DNA from: UBA7703 sp963667195
Lineage (GTDB): Bacteria; Bacillota; Clostridia; Christensenellales; CAG-138
DNA: 64,000 nt
NCBI GenBank assembly: GCA_963667195.1
Contig: OY762962.1
Coordinates: forward strand, 682,001-746,000
Direction: 5' to 3'
Made by a program: the position numbers and the translations under genes. This document shows positions 25,620-34,883 of this stretch, piece by piece. How positions within the stretch are numbered: the first letter of the stretch is position 1; every line of letters begins with the position of its first letter. The notes below the pieces were generated by a model that had not been told where the DNA came from, made no database searches, and worked only from the letters and a program-made list of their open reading frames with translations.

Positions 25620-27752
25620 TTACAGCGCGCGTACCGCAAACGTATTGGCGACAATCGCGCCCTCGTCAGCAACATACCCCGCGGCGCCGGTGCGGAATTC
25701 ATCGTCCTGTGCCGAAACGACACATTGTCCGTCGACATACATATCAAGCGCGCTATCCTTCACATCAAAGCGCACGGAATGCCAGTCCCCTTCACGATAG
25801 CCCGTTTCCGAAACGGCAAGCACCGTACTATTTGCGCCTTTGCGCTTGACGAGCGCAAACTTCCCGTCCTGAAAGACTGCGGCATAATAGCGCCTGTGCC
25901 CTTTTGCGCGCGCAACCAGCCCTGCATAACGCGCATGTACAAACTGAATTTCAGAGGCAACGGAGTAGTCGTCCCATTCGGTGGTGCCGATGGTCAGGAC
26001 GCCGTTGCGCTCGGGATGCGAAATCGCAAAGGTTGCTAGATAATCCGGCCCCGTGTGCTTCATGCTGTTCATGAAGGCCATCATCCACTTCGTGCGCGTC
26101 ACAAACGGGCTGATGCCCGGGGTCAGTTCGTTTGCCTTGCCCATATAGAAGCACTTGGGCGATCCCTTCCAGTCCAACGTGCGGAGGATGATCTCTCCGT
26201 CCTTGCGTACATCAGAGCATAAAAGAATGCCGAGGCGATAGATTGCGCGGCCATGCGTATCGGGAACCTCCCAACAAATCGCGTTTTCGCCTTTTTGCAG
26301 CGAGAAACTCTGCTCGCTCACAAGCGTAGCAATCTCATCGTTTGCGTCATAGTAATCGATGAAGAACTTGAGTTCCGGGTTGGAGCGCTGGCGGCAATCC
26401 ACCTGCGCATGCACCGTTTGTCCCGCATACAGCGCGGGGCTTGCGTAAACCTCAAAGTAGCTTGTATCTGGCGCGGCTTTCGGGCTCGGGTCAACATAGG
26501 TCTGCACGGACACGGTTGCGTGTACGCTCCCAGACACCCCCTCGTAGACGATGGACAGCCCCGGCTTCCCTTCCGAGACGAGCGTGTTGTAGACGCGCTT
26601 GACCGCCTGCCCGAAGGTATGCGGCGGGTGCGGTAAAAAGCCCTGAACGCTGCCCGGATATTCAAACGCGTACCGCTCCTGCGGCTGGTGGATTGCCTCG
26701 CCGTTGAGCGCAGCGGCGGCACGGAGAATCTTTCGCGTCTCGCGCACTGCGTCGAAGATGCAATCCCCGCCGTCGGTGCTGACCACATACATACGGTCGG
26801 CAACAGGGCCGCGCAGATCTGTGTCGGCATTGATGCTGTCCAGCCCGAGACGGATTGCGTTCAGGCAGCCCACGTTTGCACCGTTGCAGTCGGTATCCCA
26901 TCCGGCAGATACCGCAATGGCAACACTCCTGCGGAAATCATCCCCGCCCATCTTAAGCGCCATGATGACAGAAAGATGGTTTGGCACCATCGGACAGTTG
27001 CCCTGGTATTTCGCGTAATTATGGTTCTCTTCGATCCAATCGCGCACTGTTCGCCAGTCGCTGGCCGCGTCGCACTGCGCAATCACATCGTCAAGCAGGG
27101 CGTTGAGCGCTCTGCCATACGCATTGTCGCCGATATACTGTCGGCATGTTTTCAGAAGGATATCCAAATCCCGCTCGACAAACGCCAGTGATTCCAACGC
27201 CGCAAGATACACCGCGCACTCAATCGCGATGCCGTCGTGGCTGACCATCGCGGCCTCCCTCGCCATCTCGGCCGCACGCGCGGGATTGCCGGGGTTCACC
27301 ATCGCCCAGGTATCGATGAATATCTGAGAGCCGATCTGCTCCGCAATCGCCATGCCGTTCTGCTCGCCGGAACCGCTGGCGGGAGGCTGAATCCCCGCCT
27401 TCAGGCGAAGATAGGCCGAGTGCTCCGTAGAGCGCGCAAGCCCGCCCCACCAGAGGATGGTCTTGTCCTCTACGATGTAGTTGAGCCATGCTTCGCCGAT
27501 CTGCTCCGCTTTGATCTGCTGCGGATAGCCGTTGTCCTCCAGCGCACGATAGAACACAAACGTGCCGGAAATGTCGTCGTCCGGAACGATGAACGGCGCG
27601 CCCGTCCTATGCGCCACATAATAGTCAATAAAGTCGAATTGTTTTCGAATCGCATCATAGCTCCAACCTTCTACGGGCCGTCCCATATAGACGCCGATGA
27701 TTTTCCCCAGAACGCCGGCATAGATTTTGTCGCGAAATTGCATTATACCCAT
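25620..27752 (-). CDS. ADP-ribosylglycohydrolase-family protein with C-terminal beta-sandwich region
   Basis: 710 residues. The N-terminal half (about 1-360) is an ADP-ribosylglycohydrolase fold: GVLGKIIGVYMGRPVEGW, a first metal motif PDDDISGTFVF, SHDGIAIECAVYLAAL, and the second metal motif AGWDTDCNGANVGCLNAI, giving the DxD Asp residues for two Mg ions. The C-terminal half (about 370-710) is beta-rich and ends in a laminin-G/concanavalin-like pattern (FALVKRKGANSTVLAVS... WHSVRFDVKDSALDMYVDGQ in two pieces), suggesting a sugar-binding module. No signal peptide. Family members remove ADP-ribose or hydrolyse other N- or O-ribosides. GAGGGTG precedes the start at 27752. One of two such proteins in the operon. 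Confidence 0.85.
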   Translation of the reverse strand: MGIMQFRDKIYAGVLGKIIGVYMGRPVEGWSYDAIRKQFDFIDYYVAHRTGAPFIVPDDDISGTFVFYRALEDNGYPQQIKAEQIGEAWLNYIVEDKTILWWGGLARSTEHSAYLRLKAGIQPPASGSGEQNGMAIAEQIGSQIFIDTWAMVNPGNPARAAEMAREAAMVSHDGIAIECAVYLAALESLAFVERDLDILLKTCRQYIGDNAYGRALNALLDDVIAQCDAASDWRTVRDWIEENHNYAKYQGNCPMVPNHLSVIMALKMGGDDFRRSVAIAVSAGWDTDCNGANVGCLNAIRLGLDSINADTDLRGPVADRMYVVSTDGGDCIFDAVRETRKILRAAAALNGEAIHQPQERYAFEYPGSVQGFLPHPPHTFGQAVKRVYNTLVSEGKPGLSIVYEGVSGSVHATVSVQTYVDPSPKAAPDTSYFEVYASPALYAGQTVHAQVDCRQRSNPELKFFIDYYDANDEIATLVSEQSFSLQKGENAICWEVPDTHGRAIYRLGILLCSDVRKDGEIILRTLDWKGSPKCFYMGKANELTPGISPFVTRTKWMMAFMNSMKHTGPDYLATFAISHPERNGVLTIGTTEWDDYSVASEIQFVHARYAGLVARAKGHRRYYAAVFQDGKFALVKRKGANSTVLAVSETGYREGDWHSVRFDVKDSALDMYVDGQCVVSAQDDEFRTGAAGYVADEGAIVANTFAVRAL

Positions 27753-27782
27753 ATTTGTTTCACCCTCAGCTATCTTGTTTTG

Positions 27783-28643
27783 TTATCCCTTCACCGCGCC
27801 GTTTGCCATGCCTTCGATGAAGCGTTTTTGCAACAGCAGGAACACCAGCACCATTGGGATGACCATGATGACGGCGCCTGCCATAATCACGCTGAAATCG
27901 CGGGAAAATGTTCCGTTCAGATTCAGGAATTTCAGGGTTGCGGTAAAGTTTACCTCGTTTTTGAGCAACGTCGTCGTCAGTAGGTATTCATTCCACGAAA
28001 ACAGGCCGATGATGCACGCAACTGTGATGATGCCCGGCGACACGATCGGCATGATGACCTTTGTGAGCACATGGAATGTGTTTGCCCCGTCGATTCTCGC
28101 CGCCTCTTCCAGCTCAAACGGCACCTTCAAAAAATAGGTGCGCATCAGAAAGATCGGCATCGGCAGGTTCCAGGCGGCAATCGCTACGCCGACCGCATAG
28201 ACGTTTCCCATGAGCTTCAGGTCAACAAACGTCGAATACAGCGGCAGCATAAACATCTGCAGCGGCACCGTGGTTGCCAGCATAAAATACAACGTCAACG
28301 GCCTCCAGGTTTTGACCCGTCGGGTCGCCAGCACATAGCCCATGGTAGAGGAACCGATCACACCGGCAATGATTGCGCTTGCCGTCAGTTTGATGCTGTT
28401 GATAAACCCGGAACCGAATTTTCCGATCTCCCATGTGTAAACATAGTTATGGAATGAAAACGAAGTCGGCCAGGAGAACGGGTTGAGCATGATCTGTGTA
28501 TGCGTCTTAAAGCTGTTCAGCACGACCAGCGCAAGCGGAAAGAGCGATATGAGCGCGAGCAGGCAAAGGATCGATACGGCGATCCAGAATGCAACCGACT
28601 TCTTTTTATCACGCGAGCGCGTCAATAGGCGTTTAGTCTTCAT
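27783..28643 (-). CDS. ABC importer permease, CUT1 family (MalG-like)
   Basis: 286 residues, six predicted membrane segments, and the binding-protein-dependent transport signature EAARIDGANTFHVLTKVIMP that docks with the ATPase. The sequence ends in the typical FIEGMANGAVKG. It pairs with the next permease, whose stop codon overlaps its start by 4 bases. In this family the two permeases import sugars or nucleosides delivered by the lipoprotein at 29631-31040. No ATPase gene is in the operon, as is common in Bacillota, where a shared MsmK/MsmX-type ATPase serves several importers. Confidence 0.92.
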   Translation of the reverse strand: MKTKRLLTRSRDKKKSVAFWIAVSILCLLALISLFPLALVVLNSFKTHTQIMLNPFSWPTSFSFHNYVYTWEIGKFGSGFINSIKLTASAIIAGVIGSSTMGYVLATRRVKTWRPLTLYFMLATTVPLQMFMLPLYSTFVDLKLMGNVYAVGVAIAAWNLPMPIFLMRTYFLKVPFELEEAARIDGANTFHVLTKVIMPIVSPGIITVACIIGLFSWNEYLLTTTLLKNEVNFTATLKFLNLNGTFSRDFSVIMAGAVIMVIPMVLVFLLLQKRFIEGMANGAVKG

Positions 28644-29533
28644 TCAATTGCCTCCTTCCGCGACAGCCATGTATAGAAATATGCAGCGACACTTCCAATC
28701 AGTCCCATCGAGAGTGATACCGCAGCGGCTTTTCCAAACTTGAATGCGCTGAACGCGAGCGAATATGCATAGGTGCTAAGCACCTCCGTGGAGTGCGCGG
28801 GACCGCCCTGCGTCAGCAAATAGATATAGTCATACGTCATGAATGAATAGATCACGATTAATACGATCATAAGAGACACGGTCGGCAAAATATTCGGCAG
28901 ATAGATATTGAAGAACAGCTTCCAGCCATTTGCGCCGTCTAGCTGTGCGGACTCCAGCTGATCCAGCGGCGTCTGTCGCAGCGCGGCAAGAAATATGACC
29001 GTTAAAAACCCCCAGTAGTGCCAGATATCCACCATTGCAACGCCCAGCAGTGCCGTGCCCATGTTTCCTAGCGGCGAGGTAATCTCCCAGCCGGCCCGTT
29101 GCAAAAACCCGATCAATCCGGCATTCGGGCTGAAGATGATATTCAGCCAGATGATTGCGTTTGTCGTAGGCGCAAGAAGATACGGAATCAGGTAGATGGC
29201 TTGAAACGTCTTATGCCCGATTCTGTAATACGCGATAAACACGGACGCAAGCATCGCGATGATGACGGGAACCGTCACGAAGATCAGCGTCCACTTGACA
29301 TTGTTGGTCAGAGATTTCCAGAATACCCAATCGTGGAAAATCTCCTGATAATTCTGCAGCCCGATCCAAACCTTTGCCTTCGAGATGCCATTCCACTTGG
29401 TAAACGAGGCTAAGATTGTTTGAATCGCCGGCAGGAGGACAATCGACCCGCTCAAGAAGATTGCCGGCAGCGACAGCAGATGATACGGCAACTTTCTTTC
29501 CCGGACGTCTCTTTTCTTTCTGGTACTAATCAC
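28640..29533 (-). CDS. ABC importer permease, CUT1 family (MalF-like)
   Basis: About 297 residues, six predicted membrane segments, beginning with a basic stretch (TRKKRDVRERK) before the first segment. The ATPase-docking loop is present as ESAQLDGANGWKLFFNIYLP. The start is taken as the GTG at 29533 because AGGGGG lies 7 bases before it; the frame continues 20 codons upstream into low-quality sequence. It follows the solute-binding protein by about 100 bases and overlaps the second permease by 4 bases. Confidence 0.9.
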   Translation of the reverse strand: MISTRKKRDVRERKLPYHLLSLPAIFLSGSIVLLPAIQTILASFTKWNGISKAKVWIGLQNYQEIFHDWVFWKSLTNNVKWTLIFVTVPVIIAMLASVFIAYYRIGHKTFQAIYLIPYLLAPTTNAIIWLNIIFSPNAGLIGFLQRAGWEITSPLGNMGTALLGVAMVDIWHYWGFLTVIFLAALRQTPLDQLESAQLDGANGWKLFFNIYLPNILPTVSLMIVLIVIYSFMTYDYIYLLTQGGPAHSTEVLSTYAYSLAFSAFKFGKAAAVSLSMGLIGSVAAYFYTWLSRKEAIE

Positions 29534-29630
29534 GGGTATACCCCCTACTGAATGTTTCGGTACAGAACGTTCGATGCGGCGGCTGCGATTCATGCCGCAG
29601 CCGCCGCAGGAATCCTATGGGAGTGCCTGT

Positions 29631-31040
29631 TTAGTAAGCCGGTTTTGCGAGCGGGCAAATCAACTTTGCCGCGATCTCGGCGGCAAGTTCTTTTGCGACC
29701 GTTGCGCAATACTGCTCCGCCGTCACCACACCCTGCCAGACCGTGTCGATATCAGTGAATGCCGTAACCGTGGCCGGCGGGAAGAACGTGGAGGGATGGT
29801 ATGCAAAGTTCCCCTTGTCGATGTACGGAATTGCATTCTTCACGCAGTCAATCGTGAAGAGCGAAAGTCCCGTGAGAGAGGAGGTGTCAACATTTGCAAG
29901 TTCCTTGATCGGGATTGTCCAGTATCCCGGCCAACCTTTCGTCATTTCAACAACGAATTCCGGTGTGAGCATATAGTCCAGAATCTTTGCGCACTCATCT
30001 GGATATTTTGTTGCGGCGTTGATCGCATAGTTCGAAGTCATGGAGACATCATAGATCGGTTCATCCGTATAGGTCGAGGGCATCGGTACAAAGCCAACCG
30101 CTTCCGGATTGTTCGCCAGAGTGGACTGCGCAACAAACTGGGTGTAAAGCGTCGGCGCCATAACCATTGCACAGCGTTTGTCGGCCAGCAGCTGCATTAC
30201 CTCCATCGAGTCGAGGTTCACATAATCCTGTCCTGCGAAATAGCCTTTCTTGTACCAGTCCGCGGAGATCTGCACTGCGCTGACCATATCGGGCGTATCA
30301 AAACTTGAGGTGCCGGACAGCGCATCATACATGGCGGACGGTGCCAGCGTGTGGTTGATAACCATAGAGCCAAAGTGGATGTTGCACGGTTTCCAGCCTT
30401 TGTTGCCCGCGCCAAGCGCATAGATACCGTCGGCCTGCGCCGCGTCAAACAGGGCAATCATCTCGTCCCAGGTGGTCGGAGCCTGCCAGCCCTTTTCTGC
30501 AAAGAGTTCCTTGTTGTAGTAGAGTCCGCCGACGACCATCGCGCCTGGGATGGAATAGAGTTTGCCATCGACCGTGCAGGCGTCATACATAACGCTGAGT
30601 ACACGGTCCTTCCAGCCGTACTGGTCGGCATACGCGTTGAGATCGAGAACCAGACCTTCCTGCGCATAGGTGGAGGTATAGGACGGGCCGGACGCATAGA
30701 TGATGTCCGGTGCCGCACCCGCCGCAAGCGCAACGGGGATATCCGTGTCGACGGTGTTGCGGAATTCCATCACAAGTTCATACTCGCTCTGGGATTTGTT
30801 ATACCAACCGCACAGAACGTTCACCATGGTTTCCTGATACGGAGTAGCTGCGCCCCAGAACCAGAATGTAATTTGCTTGCGGGCAGAGTCGGTGGTGGGA
30901 TTCTCGGCTGCGGGGGCTTGCGTAGCCGCGGTTTCATCGGTTGTGGCAGCATTGTCCTGCGTCGCAGGCTGTGTGCTTGTACAGGCAAACAGCCCTAGCG
31001 CCATGAAACAAACCAACAAGATTGCAAGTATCCTTTTCAT
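29631..31040 (-). CDS. ABC importer extracellular solute-binding lipoprotein
   Basis: 469 residues. A lipoprotein signal peptide (MKRILAILLVCFMALGLFAC) carries the lipobox LFAC, followed by a Thr/Ala-rich linker and a type I extracellular solute-binding fold (ITFWFWGAATPYQETMVNVL...). GGAGGAAGAACA lies before the ATG at 31040. It captures the substrate of the operon outside the membrane and delivers it to the two permeases downstream. The substrate is inferred to be a nucleoside, riboside or a related glycoside from the enzymes in the operon; CUT1 binding proteins more often take oligosaccharides, so this is open. Confidence 0.9.
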   Translation of the reverse strand: MKRILAILLVCFMALGLFACTSTQPATQDNAATTDETAATQAPAAENPTTDSARKQITFWFWGAATPYQETMVNVLCGWYNKSQSEYELVMEFRNTVDTDIPVALAAGAAPDIIYASGPSYTSTYAQEGLVLDLNAYADQYGWKDRVLSVMYDACTVDGKLYSIPGAMVVGGLYYNKELFAEKGWQAPTTWDEMIALFDAAQADGIYALGAGNKGWKPCNIHFGSMVINHTLAPSAMYDALSGTSSFDTPDMVSAVQISADWYKKGYFAGQDYVNLDSMEVMQLLADKRCAMVMAPTLYTQFVAQSTLANNPEAVGFVPMPSTYTDEPIYDVSMTSNYAINAATKYPDECAKILDYMLTPEFVVEMTKGWPGYWTIPIKELANVDTSSLTGLSLFTIDCVKNAIPYIDKGNFAYHPSTFFPPATVTAFTDIDTVWQGVVTAEQYCATVAKELAAEIAAKLICPLAKPAY

Positions 31041-31093
31041 TGTTCTTCCTCCGTTTTTGTTCTTTATGCTCTCAAATGGCCAGCCGCGCAGCG

Positions 31094-32107
31094 CTATGCG
31101 GCTTTCCATCCGGATACCAGTTGAATGAGCTTATCCGCGTATGCTTCCAGATCAATTAGGTTCACGGTTGCAATCGTTTTCTTCCAATCCTCCGGCAGAG
31201 CGGAAACGCCCGAGTATGCCCCAGCCATCGACCCCGCCATTGCAGCGTTTGTGTCGCAGTCGCCCCCAAGATTGACACAATACTCCAACACAGGTTTTGC
31301 CGCGCCTTTACCGAGCGCAAACATTGCGATCGCCGCAGGAATCGAATCCGCAGCAAGATCGCCTCCTCCGAAGAAATCGTAGATGTCCTGCATCGCCTGT
31401 TTGGTATCGCCCGCCTTTAAGGTCAGCTCATAGGCATATGCGATGCGCTTTCCGATGGAGGGCGAAACAACATCGAAACCGTAGGAACGCCCCTGCTCCG
31501 CGGCAGCGATGGTACCTTCAACAATTTTGCCGATATCCTGTTCGCCGCGCACACACAGCGCCGTTCCCCAGGCAATCGCCGCAGCAGCAGAAATACACAC
31601 CCCAGTGTTATGCGTAGGCAGGCATGCCAGATGCACGTCTTTGAGCATCTCTTCGATCGAACTGCCCCGCAACCCGTGTATCATACCAAGTGGGCTGATT
31701 CGCATCGCCCCGCCGTTGGTGGTCGCATATCGTCCGCTCACCGAGATATCCGCTCCCTTTTGAATCGCTTTGAGCGCACGCTCCGTGCTCGGCCCGAGTG
31801 GGCTTGCGTATTTATTCTTCACCCGGTTCGCCCAGTTGATGATCTCCTGAACAACATCCAGCGGAACAACCCGTTCGTTCCGAATGAACGAATTGAGCAG
31901 CGCAAGCGCCTGTTCCGAATCATCCGTATATTCACCGGCCTTCAGGCCGTCATGATAAATATGGCCTTTCTCCGCCGGATAAAAGGTGTCGATCCACCCC
32001 CACGTTTTTTGGATATACGCCGGCGTCATAAAAGATGACGGAACCCCCAGTGAGTCTCCAATCGCCATTCCGTATAATCCGCCTAAAACTCGCTCCTTTG
32101 TGTCCAA
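31094..32107 (-). CDS. ADP-ribosylglycohydrolase-family enzyme
   Basis: About 337 residues, a compact family member without extra domain. Metal motifs are EYTDDSEQALALL (T-D-D) and GGDCDTNAAMAGSMAGAY (D-x-D-T/N), which bind two Mg ions, with the HNTGVCISAAAAIAWG helix between. ERVLGGLYGMAIGDSLGVP is the usual N-terminus. It removes ADP-ribose or a ribosyl group from a protein, nucleic acid or small molecule. A TTG start at 32107 is preferred for its AAGGGGAG site; a GTG at 32125 overlapping the kinase stop (GTGA) is the alternative. It is followed by the solute-binding protein gene. Confidence 0.87.
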   Translation of the reverse strand: MDTKERVLGGLYGMAIGDSLGVPSSFMTPAYIQKTWGWIDTFYPAEKGHIYHDGLKAGEYTDDSEQALALLNSFIRNERVVPLDVVQEIINWANRVKNKYASPLGPSTERALKAIQKGADISVSGRYATTNGGAMRISPLGMIHGLRGSSIEEMLKDVHLACLPTHNTGVCISAAAAIAWGTALCVRGEQDIGKIVEGTIAAAEQGRSYGFDVVSPSIGKRIAYAYELTLKAGDTKQAMQDIYDFFGGGDLAADSIPAAIAMFALGKGAAKPVLEYCVNLGGDCDTNAAMAGSMAGAYSGVSALPEDWKKTIATVNLIDLEAYADKLIQLVSGWKAA

Positions 32108-32121
32108 TTCCTTACTCCCCT

Positions 32122-33036
32122 TCACTTATATTGATAGCCAAACTGACTTTTCAGCCGTTCTTCCAGCCGCTTCCAGGATGGCAGGTTGGTCTGGCCGCCA
32201 ACATTTTCTAAAACAAAGCTCGCATTTGCCGCGCCATAATAGGCAGCCATTACGGCGTCCTTGCCCATGACCATCGCGCTCACAATCCCGCTGCAATAGG
32301 CGTCCCCCGCGCCTGTTGAATCAACACGGTAATCCTCTTTTACAATCGGGATTTCAACGATTTCGTCGCGCATATATACCACGCTTCCGCGCGCCCCGCG
32401 CGTGACATAAAGCCGTAGGTTCGGGTTGTGATCGAGTATGTGAATCGGCCCATCGCAACCCAGCGCCTTGCAAAGCTGTCCAGCCTCATATTCGTTTATG
32501 ATGAGCACGTCAATTTGTGAAATATACGGGATGATGCTCTGGCTTCCAATTCCTGTAATGACTGTTGTTTTATTGTCCTGAATCGCTTTATTGAGATAGG
32601 CTTTTGTAAAATGATTGAGTACCGGCGCGATGACGACGATATCCGACAGTTCGCCGGGATCGGACGCAATCGCCGCGTCCGCAGCACCCGCATATGCAAA
32701 GCACATTGTGCTGCCGTCGTTTTGCATATAAACCCAGGCACGACCTGATGGTACATCAGCAACGCGTGTTAAACGCGAGCAGTTGATACCTGCAGCCAGC
32801 CATCTTTCAAGGATCTTTGTCTGCGGGAAATCTGAACCGACAGGATAATGCAATACCGGTTCAACCACCCCGTGGGAGGCGAGCCCTGCAGCAATGTTCG
32901 GCGCGCAACCTCCGGGTTCGAGGTCCATTGAGAACCAGTTGAGGGGTACGATTTCCCCCTTCTCCGGCAGTTTGTCGAGGCGAAAAATGTAGTCTCCGAT
33001 TGCAGCAGCGCCCACGACCGATACCGACTGCTTCAT
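32122..33036 (-). CDS. PfkB/ribokinase-family kinase
   Basis: 304 residues. The N-terminal signature is PGGCAPNIAAGLASHGV and the C-terminal signature is DSTGAGDAYCSGIVSAM with the catalytic Asp intact. It phosphorylates a sugar, nucleoside or other small alcohol with ATP. First gene of the thirteen-gene operon and so closest to the promoter and the GntR regulator. Having two diverged PfkB kinases in one operon suggests two phosphorylation steps, for example on a nucleoside and on the freed ribose. Confidence 0.9.
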   Translation of the reverse strand: MKQSVSVVGAAAIGDYIFRLDKLPEKGEIVPLNWFSMDLEPGGCAPNIAAGLASHGVVEPVLHYPVGSDFPQTKILERWLAAGINCSRLTRVADVPSGRAWVYMQNDGSTMCFAYAGAADAAIASDPGELSDIVVIAPVLNHFTKAYLNKAIQDNKTTVITGIGSQSIIPYISQIDVLIINEYEAGQLCKALGCDGPIHILDHNPNLRLYVTRGARGSVVYMRDEIVEIPIVKEDYRVDSTGAGDAYCSGIVSAMVMGKDAVMAAYYGAANASFVLENVGGQTNLPSWKRLEERLKSQFGYQYK

Positions 33037-33073
33037 GCATTTCCCTCCACTTATTTGTTTTAATGTATTACTT

Positions 33074-33109
33074 TTATAACATTATAAACGCTATACCTCT
33101 TATCGTCAA
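33074..33109 (-). promoter_or_regulatory. Promoter and likely GntR operator of the nucleoside operon
   Basis: Minus-strand TTGACG (33104-33109), 17-base spacer, TATAAT (33081-33086): a strong sigma-A promoter. Overlapping the -10 box, 33074-33087 reads TTATAACATTATAA, palindromic except for the central two bases, a plausible repressor site in the divergent region facing the GntR gene. Confidence 0.65.
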
Positions 33110-33158
33110 CTCAAATATACAAAAAAATTCAAAAGTCCTAATAAATAGGCGCTTTTAC

Positions 33159-33187
33159 TTGCATTTAATTCTTTTAATTACTATAAT
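33159..33187 (+). promoter_or_regulatory. Promoter of the GntR regulator gene
   Basis: TTGCAT (33159-33164), 17-base spacer, perfect TATAAT (33182-33187). The ATG follows at 33211 behind a GAGG site. Confidence 0.55.
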
Positions 33188-33210
33188 GAGAAAAAAGTAC
33201 CGAGGATTAT

Positions 33211-33984
33211 ATGACAAAACCAATTGAAATAGACCGAACATCTCCCATCCCTGCTTATTATCAAATCGCCAGAGATCTGAGAAACCGAATCATCCGCCAT
33301 GAATGGTTGACCAACGAGCGCGTCCCTCCCGAACTGGAGCTGGCCGAACGATATGGAGTAAGCCGTATTACGATCCGCCAGGCGATGGCGGAGCTCGAAA
33401 AAGACGGCCTGCTCGTTCGTATGCGCGGACGGGGTACGTTTGTATGCGGCGATCCAACACCATATGTCAACGACCTGAGCTACTCAATTGTATCGGGCGA
33501 CAGGATTACGCAGGCCTATTCTGTGACCGCAAAAATACTGGAAAAACGCGTGGTGACCGATCTCTTTCCCGCCGTATCGGAGAACCTGAAACTCGCTCCG
33601 TCCGATCACGCGGTGTATATTAAGCGGTTGTTTTTTCTAAAAGGAAAGCCGTTCGCCATTGGGCAGTCGCACATCCCGGCCAAATTGGCGCCGGGGCTCG
33701 AGGACGAACCAATGGTCAACAACTCTATTTCCATCACTTTGGCACAGAATTATAACTGCCATGTTTCACGTGTAGAAGACTATATCGAGGCGGTGCGTTC
33801 CACACAGTCGGAATGTAATCTGTTGAAGTGTGCTTACGATGCGCCCCTCATCCTCATCCGTGGCGTTTCCTATTTGGATAGCGGAGAGGCGCTTGAGTAT
33901 TCCAGCACCTTCTGGTCAGGCGATACGGTGCGTTTGCACATAACGCTGAAACATAATGAAAGCGGATTTTCGGTTGAACCGTAA
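33211..33984 (+). CDS. GntR-family transcriptional regulator (HutC/UTRA type)
   Basis: 257 residues. The N-terminal winged helix-turn-helix (about 10-75) shows IPAYYQIARDLRNRI, PPELELAERYGVSRITIRQAM and LVRMRGRGTFVC, the standard GntR pattern. The C-terminal UTRA ligand-binding domain (about 90-250) includes YIKRLFFLKGKPFAIGQSHI and ALEYSSTFWSGDTVRLHITL. It is divergent from the nucleoside operon with 174 bases between, so it most likely represses that operon and is released by a phosphorylated sugar or nucleoside intermediate. Confidence 0.92.
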   Translation: MTKPIEIDRTSPIPAYYQIARDLRNRIIRHEWLTNERVPPELELAERYGVSRITIRQAMAELEKDGLLVRMRGRGTFVCGDPTPYVNDLSYSIVSGDRITQAYSVTAKILEKRVVTDLFPAVSENLKLAPSDHAVYIKRLFFLKGKPFAIGQSHIPAKLAPGLEDEPMVNNSISITLAQNYNCHVSRVEDYIEAVRSTQSECNLLKCAYDAPLILIRGVSYLDSGEALEYSSTFWSGDTVRLHITLKHNESGFSVEP

Positions 33985-34309
33985 AATGAGCGGCAGCCCT
34001 TTTATTCTTTTTCCCAAAGCTACCAGGTTGCATTTCTCAAATTCAGCATATAACTATTTTTTTGCAAAACTAAAAGTGGTGGAACAAGCCAATTCAATTT
34101 GGCGTATTCAACCATTGAAAAGGGTCTTGAGAATAATGTATAAATGATCTGCGACTTATTTTGCTTATTTGGTATTAGTGCCAACTTTAATTTTTTTGCA
34201 TGCACTACTACGAACAGGTTTTATCAATTATGTGCCTCAGCAGGTTTTCGTCTAGTAGCAATTTAATGCTCTAGATATCGTGTGCCTTTTTATATTTCGG
34301 TTTATGCCG
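33985..34309. other. 325-base AT-rich stretch, no gene seen
   Basis: Between the GntR gene and the decayed antitoxin gene. Short frames on both strands lack ribosome binding sites and recognisable content. It may include further eroded parts of the antitoxin/toxin locus. Confidence 0.5.
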
Positions 34310-34883
34310 CTCCGACCGCTTTTTGTATGTAATAAGAATCAAACTCTGCCATATCACTAGATAATTACGAAAATCTTAAAACAGCAGATATTCTAGGCCT
34401 GCACGGTTTTTCTCATGCGATATTGTGTATGGCCTATCATAGATCGCTTTTTCTAGAGATGCGATTTGAAATCCGTATCCATTTTCTTCGTGTAGTATTA
34501 CTCCAAATAGATATGCGTTGCTGGGCATATCACGATAGGTCAATCTGCCATATGGTGCTTCATATTATTTCTCTTTATTCTTCTCAAAAGATCCAGACAT
34601 GAATTCATGAACTGCTTCCGGTATCAGTGACTGATATCCCATAGCAAATTCAAGCGACAAATAGGACGGACCGAAACTGCTGAGGCAAGATAGCATCCTG
34701 GGATATTTTATACGTCTCGTACAACCCTCTGATAATTGGAATCAGTTCACCCTTTTCAACAAGACGATGCATTTTTAATGTAGAGTTTTCTTTGCCCTTC
34801 AGCACGCCCATCAACATAGCAAATGTTTTTATTATATTTTCACCACCAAAAGCACTAATACTGCTTTTTCTGGAGAATATCAA
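34310..34883 (-). pseudogene. Decayed AbiEi-like type IV antitoxin gene
   Basis: The first frame (from ATG at 34883) encodes LVEKGELIPIIRGLYE, the winged-helix pattern of AbiEi-type antitoxins. Near 34675-34695 the reading shifts by one base: the next frame continues with FGPSYLSLEFAMGYQSLIPE, which fits the family's PSYxSLExAL..hGLIPE. It then meets a stop (TAA in KNKEK-stop-YEAPYG), resumes with LTYRDMPSNAYLFGV and YGFQIASLEKAIYD (family PEKALLD), ends at TAA 34376-34378, and a further shifted piece (DMAEFDSYYIQKA) reaches about 34310. At least one frameshift and one stop, so it is inactive. No AbiEii toxin gene is found beside it. Confidence 0.75.

Noticed and set aside
34020..34205. 61-codon minus frame after the GntR gene
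   Set aside because: No ribosome binding site, low-complexity AT-rich region, no recognisable content.
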